Source of the DNA: Botrimarina hoheduenensis
GTDB lineage: Bacteria > Planctomycetota > Planctomycetia > Pirellulales > Lacipirellulaceae
Length of the DNA stretch: 64,000 nt
Direction: 5' to 3'
Assembly (NCBI RefSeq): GCF_007859815.1
Contig: NZ_SJPH01000001.1
Location: forward strand, 613,987-677,986
Below are positions 45,039 to 54,466 of the stretch, one piece after another. The number at the start of each line of letters is the position of its first letter. The stretch's first letter is position 1. The translations under genes were made by a program, and so were the position numbers. The notes beneath the pieces are model-generated. The model made no database searches. It was not told where the DNA came from and was given only the letters and a program-made list of their open reading frames with translations.

Positions 45039-48000
45039 TCAACGCCACCACCGGGGCAAGTATTCGCGCACCCGTTCGGCGACGGACGGGGCTGCCTCGG
45101 CGGCCTCTTTTTCAACGGGATCAGCGGGAGTCTTTGGTGCAGCGAGAGACTCGGCCGGCTTGGCCGACGCCGGGAAGTTCTGCAGCACAAAACGCGGCCA
45201 ATAACCGTCCAGCAACCGTCGGCAGTCGTCCAGCCGTCCTTCGGCGAGAGCCGCTTCCGCGGCGTGGGTCATGCGCACCAGCGCAAACTTTTGACCACGC
45301 GTTTCCTCAGCATAGTAATCCAGCGGCAGCATGAGGTCTTCCGCTTCGAGCGAATCGATCTCGACCATGCCCTGTTCGGCAAGCAGCGAGAAGCGAACGC
45401 GCATCGGCCGCTCATCCAGCGGCAGATCATCTACCGCAAACACCACCTCGCGCCACTGATCATACAGATCGGTGCCCTGGAGGGTGCGGGTGGTGGTGGC
45501 ACCGTCGCGCAGTTGGAAATCAATCCGCATGGTTGCCGATTCCTCGAGCCCTTCGCCGCGAGCCTGCAAAACCAGGGCAAACTGGCCCGTCGCGGGAGCC
45601 GGGTACCAGTCGCTCGCTGCTGAAGAATCGTTAGAATTCGCGGTCAGTCGCAACACGGACGAGCCGTCGTAGGCCGCCGAAGGCCGCGTCGATGGCCAGA
45701 CGAGGCTCCCGCTCTCGTTCGCCCAGCCGATCAAATTGCCGTTAGCGTCCAGCGTTTCAAATGAGGCATTCGCGAGTCGCGGGTAGGGGCGTCTTGCCGA
45801 GCGATCGCGGTTGTTGAGTTGATCGAGTGTCTGACGCAGCGCGGCGGCTGCTTCGGGAGCGGTTTCAAGGCGGAGCCCCGTCAGCGAAACGTTTTTCGAT
45901 GAGAAGCTCCAGGCGGCGCTGCTGTGCGGGTCGAGTTGGATGTCGAGAACATGCCCGCCGGGTCGGCACCATTCATCACCGGCTCGATCCGCGGCGATAG
46001 CACTTCCCGCCGACCAGGGGCTCACCCGGCACCTTGTTGCCGCATTGATCGAGAGCCGCGCCCTTTGCGGCCAGGGACCCCGATTGATTGCGACAACCAT
46101 CGCTCCGGCGGGCTCAGGGCAAACAATTACCGCGACGCTGTCTTCGACTACGGTCGCGGGGGGGGAATCAGCGGTCGAGAGCGGCATGGATGCCACGAGT
46201 CGCCGGGTCCTCGTAGCGGCCTCGTCCGCCCAGCCGTTGGCGGCGGGCCCCGCCTCAATCAAGATGCGTGGCAGTCCGCCTGCGAGCGTTGACGACAGCC
46301 CAACCGCATTGCTGCCGGCCGTCTCAACCGGTGCGGACACGGTCAGTTCAACGCCTGCGGCACCGACCGCGTTCGAGGATCCAACCCCCGCGATTCGGTA
46401 GCTGAGCGTTGGGCTGACTAGCGAAGCTGCTGAACTATTGGAGGCCAGCCCGTCGCTGAACTGTCGCAGGGCGATTGTCTCCGCTAGCAGGCGCAGCGGG
46501 CGAGGCGGCGCGATGCCAATCAGCCGCGCGATGTTGGGAATGGCAGCGCTCGCGTCGAGGCCCAGGCCGGTAAGCGACGGGAGCGAGCTGACGGATTCTC
46601 CTGTCGGCTCGACGAGGGGACTGACCGAGGCTGCCGCCAGCGCTACCCGATCGACGAGCCGAATCAGCGGTACGGATCGATCGGTATCCGCCTGACCGGC
46701 GGCAATCGCGTCGAGCCGAGCGTGCAGTGTGGCAAGCTGTTGGTGCTGCCAGAGGTTCCAGCGTTGGCCCTCTTTTTCGCGGAGGATAGCGGCATGCGAT
46801 TCGCGTGAACGCGGCTCGTTCGCGGGCCAGCGGGCACCGATCGAAGCTAAGAACCGGTCCACGCAAGCTCGATCGATGCCGGTGCGGTCCCCGTCGTTCA
46901 GCAAAAGCGGCGAACGCTCGTCGAGCGTCAGCGCTACGCCGCCCAGCGCTGCCGAATCGCGATGACGATCCAGCAATTCTTGCAGTGCCGCTGCGGCTTC
47001 GTCTGCCACAATCGGTGAAAGCGGGTGGTACAGCGTGGGGTCGGTACCTGTGGGCTGGACGAGCACACTCTCAGGATCGTGCAACGCCATGCGCTCCAGG
47101 CGCGGCAGCGGACCCGCCAGGTTCAGGGCCGGAGTCAGCAGCAGACCACGTCGCTCAAATTCGCCGAGCAAGAGCGGCAGAAAGGGCTGGCGCGGTAGGT
47201 CCGCAGCCCCGTCGAACCATACTTCCCGGTCATGGGTTGGTGTCAGCCCGAGAACGTCGCTCGTGTAGATCGGTGCCCCGCGCGGGTTGATCGCTACGAC
47301 GGCACCCGTGGCCCCCTGGAACTCGACGAGATCCGCGATCCGCCGAGCCGCGGTCCATGCCGAACGCAGGTCAGCGTAGGTCACGCCGCTGGGTTCATCG
47401 CGTGCCAATGGCACACCGAAGTCAGCCAGCAAGTCGTTCGATCGGAGGTCGAGTAGCACCTGACGGTGCTTATCATTGCTGTTGGCAAGGTCTTGTGCCG
47501 TGGAGCGCTTGTCGGGCTCGGGGGGCTGGCGCACCCGGATCGCGAGAATCCGAGCGCCCTGCTCAACGCTGGGGTTGCTCACAACGAGCAACGGCTCGCG
47601 CGTGCGGGGCCATGAGAGCCAGCGGGCGATGCACACGCCGGCCTCGCCGGTGGTCCAGCTTGTGGGAGCCGCCACAACCGGCCTGCCCGATAGCGTGTTG
47701 GTACCGCCGGAATCGGGTTCGACAAAGCACAGGCCCACAAGTTGCTCGGACCCTGCGGGAAGCGTTACCTCGACCAGGCAGGGCAGGTTATTGGTGGGAA
47801 GCGCTAGGGGGACGCCCCGCCAAGTGGCGACGCCCGGTTCCGTGGCGGCTGGCAGCTCGAATCCAGCCTCGGCAGGCGGTAAAGCATCGGTCGGCGCGGC
47901 CTCTTGCCCGGTCCAGCCCGATCGACGCCAAGCGGCCCAGTCGGGAAGCCGGTCGCGCAAGCGTCCCTCGGCGAAATCGACGTCTTGCACCACCCGCCAG

Positions 48001-48854
48001 GCGGTCAGGTCGGAGGGCGGTGCGGTAGGCGGGTGATCTCGGTCGAAGACCAAGACCTGGAATCGCCGCTCGACGAGCGGAGGCGGATCGCCGTGTGGAA
48101 AGAATCGCCGGCTGAAACCCGCGGGTTTTTGCACCTGCAGATGAAACTCGTAAATGCCTTCCTCACGCGGGAGGACCGCTTTGATCGCGTGCGTTGTGGG
48201 TTGATTGATGCGGGGCTCGAAGCGGATTGGATCGCTGCGCCAAACGGGCTCTTCTTCGTCCAGTCGGCGGAGCACCGCCGTGAGCTCAAGAGGAGTTGGT
48301 TTCGTCTGCGAGGGGGGATCAACGCTGACGCGGTACTCGCAAGTCTCGAGCGGCGCGAAAAAGCGCGTCGCAGAGGGCCATTCGATCCGCAGCCGATCGC
48401 TTGGTGCTCGCTGGATCGTTACCGAGGTACCGTCTATCTGCCTTTGCAGCGGTTTGCCACGGGCGAGTTCGGCCAGGGAGAACTCGGTTTCGCGGACCGT
48501 GGGTCCGGTATTGAGCGACAGCCTAACGACGCCATCGCGTGGGGCAGCGGCGTCAAAATCGACCACACCACGCCGTGCCGGGTGGCGATAGGCCATCTGA
48601 AGCACGCCTTTCTCGATCCACAGCGAACCCACGTGCAGCGGATCGGTGGAGAGCGGTTGCTCGTTCGCGATCTGGCCGGGGCTGGTGCTGATCGCTCCGC
48701 TCCATAGCTGGGGCTCGGCCGAGGCGAACGACATCCGCAAACGGAGCGGGGGCGTGGCGCTCTCAGCGCTGGCGGAGCAGGCAAACGCGATCAGCAGCAG
48801 CCCAATCGGGAGCTGTTGTGCGCAAAAACGTGTCGTGGCAGTAGCCAGACGCAT
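45039..48854 (-). CDS. Large secreted protein with TIM-barrel-like core and CBM-like C-terminal domain
   Basis: The 1,271-residue protein begins with a signal peptide (LPIGLLLIAFACSASA). A beta-rich N-terminal region follows (about 35-480). A region at about 490-830 (GATGAVVAINPRGAPIYTSD, ERRGLLLTPALNLAG) resembles the family-10-like glycoside hydrolase barrels. A jelly-roll-like domain follows at about 1028-1173 (NASFETLDANGNLIGWA, LVLQARGEG, WREVVFAVDDLP), of the kind that binds carbohydrate. Catalytic residues cannot be assigned by eye. It lies beside the second polysaccharide locus, read on the same strand as its left half, which fits a role in glycan processing; this is inference. Confidence 0.6.
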   Translation of the reverse strand: MRLATATTRFCAQQLPIGLLLIAFACSASAESATPPLRLRMSFASAEPQLWSGAISTSPGQIANEQPLSTDPLHVGSLWIEKGVLQMAYRHPARRGVVDFDAAAPRDGVVRLSLNTGPTVRETEFSLAELARGKPLQRQIDGTSVTIQRAPSDRLRIEWPSATRFFAPLETCEYRVSVDPPSQTKPTPLELTAVLRRLDEEEPVWRSDPIRFEPRINQPTTHAIKAVLPREEGIYEFHLQVQKPAGFSRRFFPHGDPPPLVERRFQVLVFDRDHPPTAPPSDLTAWRVVQDVDFAEGRLRDRLPDWAAWRRSGWTGQEAAPTDALPPAEAGFELPAATEPGVATWRGVPLALPTNNLPCLVEVTLPAGSEQLVGLCFVEPDSGGTNTLSGRPVVAAPTSWTTGEAGVCIARWLSWPRTREPLLVVSNPSVEQGARILAIRVRQPPEPDKRSTAQDLANSNDKHRQVLLDLRSNDLLADFGVPLARDEPSGVTYADLRSAWTAARRIADLVEFQGATGAVVAINPRGAPIYTSDVLGLTPTHDREVWFDGAADLPRQPFLPLLLGEFERRGLLLTPALNLAGPLPRLERMALHDPESVLVQPTGTDPTLYHPLSPIVADEAAAALQELLDRHRDSAALGGVALTLDERSPLLLNDGDRTGIDRACVDRFLASIGARWPANEPRSRESHAAILREKEGQRWNLWQHQQLATLHARLDAIAAGQADTDRSVPLIRLVDRVALAAASVSPLVEPTGESVSSLPSLTGLGLDASAAIPNIARLIGIAPPRPLRLLAETIALRQFSDGLASNSSAASLVSPTLSYRIAGVGSSNAVGAAGVELTVSAPVETAGSNAVGLSSTLAGGLPRILIEAGPAANGWADEAATRTRRLVASMPLSTADSPPATVVEDSVAVIVCPEPAGAMVVAINRGPWPQRARLSINAATRCRVSPWSAGSAIAADRAGDEWCRPGGHVLDIQLDPHSSAAWSFSSKNVSLTGLRLETAPEAAAALRQTLDQLNNRDRSARRPYPRLANASFETLDANGNLIGWANESGSLVWPSTRPSAAYDGSSVLRLTANSNDSSAASDWYPAPATGQFALVLQARGEGLEESATMRIDFQLRDGATTTRTLQGTDLYDQWREVVFAVDDLPLDERPMRVRFSLLAEQGMVEIDSLEAEDLMLPLDYYAEETRGQKFALVRMTHAAEAALAEGRLDDCRRLLDGYWPRFVLQNFPASAKPAESLAAPKTPADPVEKEAAEAAPSVAERVREYLPRWWR

Positions 48855-48988
48855 CGGACTTCCGTGTCCGGTCAGGCGAGCGGGAAAGAAATCACGAGCG
48901 TTGCCGCGCATCCTGGCGGCAGACGCTGCCCGGCACAGTAGCTATCTGGCGATCCGATGCCTACGCCGGTCTAACAGAACGCGGTGCC

Positions 48989-50107
48989 TTAAGACGGCAG
49001 CCGTGCTAGCAGCTCGGCGGTTTCGTCGGGGCGGAGCTTGGCGATGTTGTTGTGCTCCCAGCGATCGTCTGGCTTAAGGTACAGCTCGGCAAGGGGTTGC
49101 TCTTCGACATCCGATAATTCGGTTGGCTCGGCCTCCGTTGCTAGCGTGGCCTCGGTGCGAAGGTACCAATCCCTCGTGCGCATGCCCCGTGCGACACCGG
49201 GCGATTCTAAGACCAAGCCCTCGTCGGGCGGGGAGGGTAGGGGTCGCGTCACTGCTAGCAGTGACGCGATCGTGTCCGTGACTCCGACGGGCTGCGCAGA
49301 GCGTGTGTAGCTGGCAGCGTGGTCGTCAGCGCGGACCACGATCAGCGGCGTCTGTTGCTGTTCCGAGTAAAGTCGTGGATCGACACCGCCGACCGAGCCG
49401 TGCTCACCGAGCGGAAATCCGCGCAGGCCGGCCACAATCAGGTCCAGCGCGTCGTTGTACAGTGGCGTGATCGCTTCCAGAAAAGCGTCGAGACAAGCAT
49501 CCAAACTCTGCACTTCAGCCGCGTAGCGGCAACTTGCGGCGAAGCGGGCTTCACACGCCGCGGGAGATTGCCAGTCGGCAAAGCTCGTCGCCGGTGGTAT
49601 CGGCTCGCACGCGAATTCGGGATCGTCGCCGTCAATCATCCCTGCGAAGAGCGCCGGCGGGGCGTCCCACGGACCGTAGCCGCCGAGCAGGTGGAGCCAG
49701 ATCAGCGAAGCAGAAAGGTTCGTTGAACGGACCTCGCCCAAAAAATCGGCGGTGTCGGCAAGGGTTGCCGCTAGAGCCGTTTGGCCGATTTCGTTGGCAA
49801 CCCGGGAGGGGCGCATCGTGGCGCAGTGGTGGCGATTCTCGAACGCTTGCCAATCGGTACTGCCTGCCAGCGCCGGATCGTCCGTCACGGCGACCACACT
49901 GGCGCTACCGCGGCGGAGCGTTGCGGCGGCAACCCGGTTCAGCAGCGTTTGGGAATGCGGCGTTTCGGCGTAGCACCAGTCGTAGGTTCGCCCGCAGGTG
50001 GCGAGGCGGTCAAAGAACGGCGTTTCGTAACTAGTTTGCCCGTAGGCTCCTAGCGCCGCGGCTCGCAGCCCGTCGATCGTCACTAGCAGTGTCGTCCTCT
50101 CATGCAT
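48989..50107 (-). CDS. Sulfatase/alkaline-phosphatase-fold protein lacking the formylglycine motif
   Basis: The 372-residue protein opens with VTIDGLRAAALGAYG and TPFFDRLATCG, the usual start of sulfatases, and has the later LGEHGSVGG block with its histidine. The CxPxR formylglycine motif, expected about 50 residues in, is replaced by TPHSQTLL, so sulfatase activity is unlikely. No signal peptide is seen. It may be a phosphotransferase-type relative or a pseudoenzyme that binds sulfated or phosphorylated glycans. It is 24 bases downstream of the WecB-type gene and probably in the same operon. Confidence 0.65.
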   Translation of the reverse strand: MHERTTLLVTIDGLRAAALGAYGQTSYETPFFDRLATCGRTYDWCYAETPHSQTLLNRVAAATLRRGSASVVAVTDDPALAGSTDWQAFENRHHCATMRPSRVANEIGQTALAATLADTADFLGEVRSTNLSASLIWLHLLGGYGPWDAPPALFAGMIDGDDPEFACEPIPPATSFADWQSPAACEARFAASCRYAAEVQSLDACLDAFLEAITPLYNDALDLIVAGLRGFPLGEHGSVGGVDPRLYSEQQQTPLIVVRADDHAASYTRSAQPVGVTDTIASLLAVTRPLPSPPDEGLVLESPGVARGMRTRDWYLRTEATLATEAEPTELSDVEEQPLAELYLKPDDRWEHNNIAKLRPDETAELLARLPS

Positions 50108-50131
50108 GAGGCCGACGATAAGCGGCCGGGG

Positions 50132-51040
50132 TCATGGTCGCGAGGGGGCCTCGTGCGGGGTGCGACGCAGCTCGCGCCATACCAGTTGCGGGAAAATCCA
50201 GGCGTCGCGGGAGTAGCGGCCGGCGAGGCGGCGCGGCTCGCTCAGCAACCGGTGGGCCCACTCGAGGCCCATCCGCTGCATCCATCGGGGTGAACGCTTC
50301 TTCTCTCCCGCCAGAAAATCGATCGTTGCGCCGGCGCAGAGCGCCACGCGGGCCGCGATCTGCTCGTGAAAGCGGCTCACCCACAGCTCTTGCTTGGGGG
50401 CCCCCAAGCCGATCACGAGCACGTCGGGCCGGGCGGCGGCGATGGCGGCCAGGATCCGCTGATTCTCGGCCTCGTCATGCTCGAAACCCAGCGGAGGGCA
50501 GTAGGTCCCCACGCACTTCACCAGCGGCCAGCGCTCATGAACGTTTGCCGCGGCGCGTTCGGCGACTCCCGGCCCAGCACCAAGCAGGAACAACCTTAAC
50601 GGTTGCCCCCCGCGTTGTTGCGCTGCGCTAAACAGATGGGGCACCAGATCGCTGCCCGCGACCCGTTCTGGCAACGGCTTGCCCAGCAGACGCGAGGCCG
50701 CGATCAGCGGCGCACCATCGGCAACCACCAGCGCTGCCTTTTCGTAGGCCCCTCTTAAATCGGCTCGATGGTGGTGCATCACCACGTGATCGACATTGGG
50801 CGTTACGACGTAGCGGCACGACGTTTGGTCGGTTCGGCACCAATCGAGTAGCTGCTCTGCCGCGGCACCCAGCGTCAGCTGATGGATCGCCATGCCGAAC
50901 AGGCGAACGCGCTCGGCGGGAGCCTCGGCGGCCGATGAGATCAATTCTGCCGAGTCAATCGGTTGCGGCGCGATCGCGACCGCTGGCTCTAGAGCGAGCG
51001 GATCCATCTCCGAGGGCAGAGTGAGCAGTGAGAGCGGCAT
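50132..51040 (-). CDS. WecB/TagA/CpsF-family glycosyltransferase (GT26)
   Basis: The 302-residue protein has the GT26 core. VTPNVDHVV carries the substrate-binding Asp, and VVADGAPLIAASRLLGKPLPERVAGSD follows as a near-invariant block in several short parts. Then come LFLLGAGPG, DVLVIGLGAPKQELWV, and the C-terminal AGEKKRSPRWMQRMGLEWAHRL region in pieces. These enzymes transfer N-acetylmannosamine(uronate)-type sugars onto lipid-linked acceptors. The first ~45 residues are an unconserved extension. It lies between the Wzy-like and sulfatase-like genes. Confidence 0.88.
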   Translation of the reverse strand: MPLSLLTLPSEMDPLALEPAVAIAPQPIDSAELISSAAEAPAERVRLFGMAIHQLTLGAAAEQLLDWCRTDQTSCRYVVTPNVDHVVMHHHRADLRGAYEKAALVVADGAPLIAASRLLGKPLPERVAGSDLVPHLFSAAQQRGGQPLRLFLLGAGPGVAERAAANVHERWPLVKCVGTYCPPLGFEHDEAENQRILAAIAAARPDVLVIGLGAPKQELWVSRFHEQIAARVALCAGATIDFLAGEKKRSPRWMQRMGLEWAHRLLSEPRRLAGRYSRDAWIFPQLVWRELRRTPHEAPSRP

Positions 51041-51077
51041 GCCTGATCGTGTTTAAGGGTGAGGACGGATTATCAAA

Positions 51078-52490
51078 CTAGGCACTAGCGGTGCCGGCGC
51101 AACTTGAGAGGGAGGGCTGCAAGCGGGCGGGGCTTGAATCGGTCAGGCGGCGCGGAGCCGTGTGATTCACGAGGCAGCCCACTCCCGCCCCGCCGACGAG
51201 CATCAAGAGCCACTGGTCGCTATGGACCAAGGTCAAGTCGTGGAACAAGGCCGAGGGAAGGTAGACCGCCAGCACGCCCAGCAGCAGCAGGCCCAACCGG
51301 CGGCAGTCCGGATCGACGGTCGGGCAGTTTGCCAGCCGCCAAGCGGCGCGGCCCAGGCCCATCAACACCGCACAGTAGGCGGCAAGGCCGAGCATGCCGG
51401 TTTCGGTCAGCAGGCCAAGAAAGGTGTTGTGGTGGTGCAGGGGGCGAAGCGATTCGAGCTCGAACGATTGGCGCCGATCTGTCAGGTAGGGCAGCTTCTG
51501 ATCATAGAAACGGCCGAAGCCCACGCCGAACAACGGATAGTCGGCAAACATGCGGGCTGACACGTACGCAAACGCGGCGCGTTGTTGTACGGAGTGAGCC
51601 GAGACGTTGCCCGAGTCCTCGCGCTCCAGCCCGACGATCGCGTCCTTGCCGATGGCAAGCAGCGCGATACCGGCGATGGCGACGCCGATCATCGTCGGCT
51701 TGCGGATCCGTTGGGGCAGCTGCAAACCAACCACCAGGTAGATGGCAGCCGCGAGTCCGATCCAGGTCGAACGCGTGTAGGTGAGCAGCACGCCGAGGCA
51801 CATCGCCGCTACCGCGGCGAACCAGAACAGCTTCATCCCCCGACTTGCTTGCGGGATCAGCAGCCATGCGGCGCATGCGCACACGCCCAGATAGACTCCG
51901 AGGCTTACGGAGTTGAGACCGGGTCCACGGGCTCGGCCGAAGTGCAACCCGAGTTCGGGGTTGGCGATGTACTTGGGGAAAACCAGCGACCACACCCCGG
52001 CGGTTTCGCACAAGGCGGTGAACGCCAAGTAGATCCCGAGCGAAGCCAGGGCGGTCATCATCCAGCGGGCAGCGGGACCGTCGATCGAGGCGTGACGCGC
52101 CACACCGTATAAAAACGCAGGAAACCAGAAGCTCACCAGCAGTCGGAACAGCGAAGAGGTTTCCGGCGGCACGATCGGCTCGCCGCTCGTGAGCCAGCTC
52201 AGCGTGAGCCAGCCGAGCGTGAGCCCCAGCGCCCAATCGACCGCGGTCGGCTGGGTGAGTGGTGTCTGGCGGGTAACGAGCCGCCAGGTGAAAAGGATGC
52301 CTACGCCGATCAGCATCAAGCGATCGAGGGTCAAGGGCATCGGGCCGAAGTCAGCGTGCCAGAGATCGTAGCCCAGCACATAACCAACCAGCACGACCGA
52401 GACGACCAGCTTCACGAGCGAAGCCCGGCTCGCAACCGCCAGGGCGAGCAGCGCGAACGCAATCGCGGCGATGCCGAGCGGCACGATCAT
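51078..52490 (-). CDS. O-antigen ligase/polymerase family membrane protein (Wzy/WaaL-like)
   Basis: The 470-residue protein has 10-12 membrane helices. Between the later helices lies the Wzy_C-type loop, with LLTYTRSTWIGLAAAI and ADYPLFGVGFGRFYD followed by HHHNTFLGLLTETG. The arginine, histidine and glycine positions there are the family's conserved ones. Proteins of this fold polymerise or ligate lipid-linked glycans on the outer side of the inner membrane. It is the only such protein in the window, so the leftmost EPS operon (up to the window edge) lacks a visible one. It is next to the Wzz gene at 52641. Confidence 0.82.
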   Translation of the reverse strand: MIVPLGIAAIAFALLALAVASRASLVKLVVSVVLVGYVLGYDLWHADFGPMPLTLDRLMLIGVGILFTWRLVTRQTPLTQPTAVDWALGLTLGWLTLSWLTSGEPIVPPETSSLFRLLVSFWFPAFLYGVARHASIDGPAARWMMTALASLGIYLAFTALCETAGVWSLVFPKYIANPELGLHFGRARGPGLNSVSLGVYLGVCACAAWLLIPQASRGMKLFWFAAVAAMCLGVLLTYTRSTWIGLAAAIYLVVGLQLPQRIRKPTMIGVAIAGIALLAIGKDAIVGLEREDSGNVSAHSVQQRAAFAYVSARMFADYPLFGVGFGRFYDQKLPYLTDRRQSFELESLRPLHHHNTFLGLLTETGMLGLAAYCAVLMGLGRAAWRLANCPTVDPDCRRLGLLLLGVLAVYLPSALFHDLTLVHSDQWLLMLVGGAGVGCLVNHTAPRRLTDSSPARLQPSLSSCAGTASA

Positions 52491-52640
52491 GACAGGGCAG
52501 CGGGGGGGCTAAGGCGAGTGCCGTCGGCAGTCTTGCGAGTAAGAACCACGTTATTAGCAGGAGACGTTGCCGCGGGTCGTCCGTGGTGTGGGCTCGTGCC
52601 TCCCACCGTAAGAAGCACCGAGGGAGTGCGTGGGAAGAAC

Positions 52641-54140
52641 CTATCGACGAGTCCCCGAGATCGATGCGAGCCAGTTTTCGGCATCGCTTCGGAGTGTGCT
52701 GCCAACGGTGGCCGCAGGGGGGGCGACATCAGTGCGGGCAGGTGGCACAGGGGAGCCGAAGTCGCCCGCCGCAGGCTTCGAGGCTTGTGTTGTGATGGGG
52801 CGGCGGGGCGTGCTGCCGGGGGCCACCGGCGCTTCCAGCAGGAACACGATCGCGGCACCCAGCAGCAAGCCAGCGAGGCCTCCCGTAGCGGCGATGGTGG
52901 TGCGTCCGGGGCCTGCCGGATTGACACCGGTTTCAACCGTATCGATCGCCGAGAGCAAGCTGGCCGATTCGGCACCGGCGCGATGCGCTTTGGCGTCGGC
53001 AAGCTGCTTGAGGGCCCCTTCAAGCACGCGGGTCTGGCTGTCAACGTTGGCGCTGATTTCAGCGTATCGGGAACGCTTGCTTGCCAATTCGCTGGAACGC
53101 AGCCGAAGATTCTGTAGCTGGCTGCGGAGTTCTGCTTCACGCTGAGTCGCGACGTCCAGCTCGAGCTTCACGCCGGCGATTGCCGTAGGCAGTTCGCGGC
53201 TCAACTCGTTACGAACCTGAACCTCTGCCTGGCGAGCCGCCAGCACGAAGGGGTGATCGGGGGTGCGGGCACCAGCGATTCGTGCGACATTGAGTTGTGC
53301 CTCGACAAGGCCGCTCTTCAGCCGGCGGACGCCGGGCTGGCCTGCCAGCAGGGAGTCGGGCGTGGCGGAAAGACGTGCCGGATCGGTCGCCGCCAACTCG
53401 AGTTCGTTCAGCAAGGCTTCGTTTTCACGCGAACGTTGCACGAGTGTTCGCAAATCAGCCTCGATCGCGAGGGTTCGGGCACTGAACTCGCTCTGTCCGC
53501 CGGTCGGCGAGATCAGATGACGCAGTTCAATCAGATCAGCACCCACCGAGAGCTCAAACTTGGCGAGCGATTCCAGGTGTTGTGTTAGCTGCGCCCGCGC
53601 GACCTCGACGCTCCGTCCGACTTCGGCCACCATGCTGCCGGCCCGCTGATCGCGGAGCGCTTGGAGGCGTAGGTCGAGTTCGCGGGCCGTCGATTCGACC
53701 AGCGCAATCGCCCGATCACGATTGGTGTCGAGGACACCTAGGTAGAAGATTTCGGTCTTGCCGAATTCAGCACCGCCCGGCGGAGAGAATCGCAAGCGGT
53801 CGCGGAAGTCGGCAATCGCCCGCGGAGTCGGCGTTTTGCCACGGACCTCGGTCAGGACGGCTTCTACGACGCTGCGACTGCGTGCTAGTTCCAGAAGCGT
53901 CTCTTGGACGGTCTTCATCTCGGCCAAGTCGGTGAACTTGCCCAGTCGCTGGTCGGCGTAGCCGGCGGCATCGCTGCGGATTAGCAAGCCTTGTTGGGCA
54001 TGCCAGTACCGCGGCAGGATTAGCGAGGCGATTGCCGCGAGCACAAAGCCAGCGATCGCCGGCCCCACCAGCAGATTGCGGCGGCGCTGGACGAGGTCAA
54101 TCAGGTCTAGGGCGGAGAGCGTCACAGGAGCGTTCGGCAT
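52641..54140 (-). CDS. Wzz/GumC-like chain-length determinant (second copy)
   Basis: The 499-residue protein has an N-terminal helix (about 28-46) and a periplasmic coiled coil (about 160-400) with NELSRELPTAIAGVKLELD. A second helix lies near 428-446, followed by a Pro/Ala-rich cytoplasmic tail of about 50 residues. The layout is that of the GumC/Wzz family. Its sequence differs greatly from the paralogue at 2321, and no CpsD-like partner is present here. It begins the leftward half of the second EPS locus. Confidence 0.8.
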   Translation of the reverse strand: MPNAPVTLSALDLIDLVQRRRNLLVGPAIAGFVLAAIASLILPRYWHAQQGLLIRSDAAGYADQRLGKFTDLAEMKTVQETLLELARSRSVVEAVLTEVRGKTPTPRAIADFRDRLRFSPPGGAEFGKTEIFYLGVLDTNRDRAIALVESTARELDLRLQALRDQRAGSMVAEVGRSVEVARAQLTQHLESLAKFELSVGADLIELRHLISPTGGQSEFSARTLAIEADLRTLVQRSRENEALLNELELAATDPARLSATPDSLLAGQPGVRRLKSGLVEAQLNVARIAGARTPDHPFVLAARQAEVQVRNELSRELPTAIAGVKLELDVATQREAELRSQLQNLRLRSSELASKRSRYAEISANVDSQTRVLEGALKQLADAKAHRAGAESASLLSAIDTVETGVNPAGPGRTTIAATGGLAGLLLGAAIVFLLEAPVAPGSTPRRPITTQASKPAAGDFGSPVPPARTDVAPPAATVGSTLRSDAENWLASISGTRR

Positions 54141-54466
54141 CGGGCTGATAATTCCGTAGGCGAAGTGGCGGCAGCAGCGCTACGCCTCTTTCCCAGGCAA
54201 CCCTAGTGCCAGATCTCCTGCACGGCAGCCGAGGGCCTTGCAAACCGCACAAATGACCGTTTTGTGGTCCGGTCGTGCCGCGCCGTCCATCTCGTCCAAT
54301 GTTGCGGCCGGTCAACAACGTGGCGTATTGGCAACGTCGCTTGCATTGATCACCCCGTGACTAAGAGTTGGGGAATCCGGTGCCTTGTGTGCCTCTCATT
54401 AATGACCCCCTTATGCTCGTCCGGCGGCAACATGCCGCCGCGCCTGAGCGTTAGGCTCCGCTGCGT
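54141..54466. promoter_or_regulatory. Divergent control region of the second EPS locus
   Basis: These 326 bases separate the leftward Wzz gene from the rightward deacetylase gene and hold no gene I can support. A perfect hairpin, CGGCGGC-AACAT-GCCGCCG, lies at 54422-54440, ending 26 bases before the deacetylase ATG. Both divergent promoters should be here, but no strong -35/-10 pair is seen. Confidence 0.5.
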
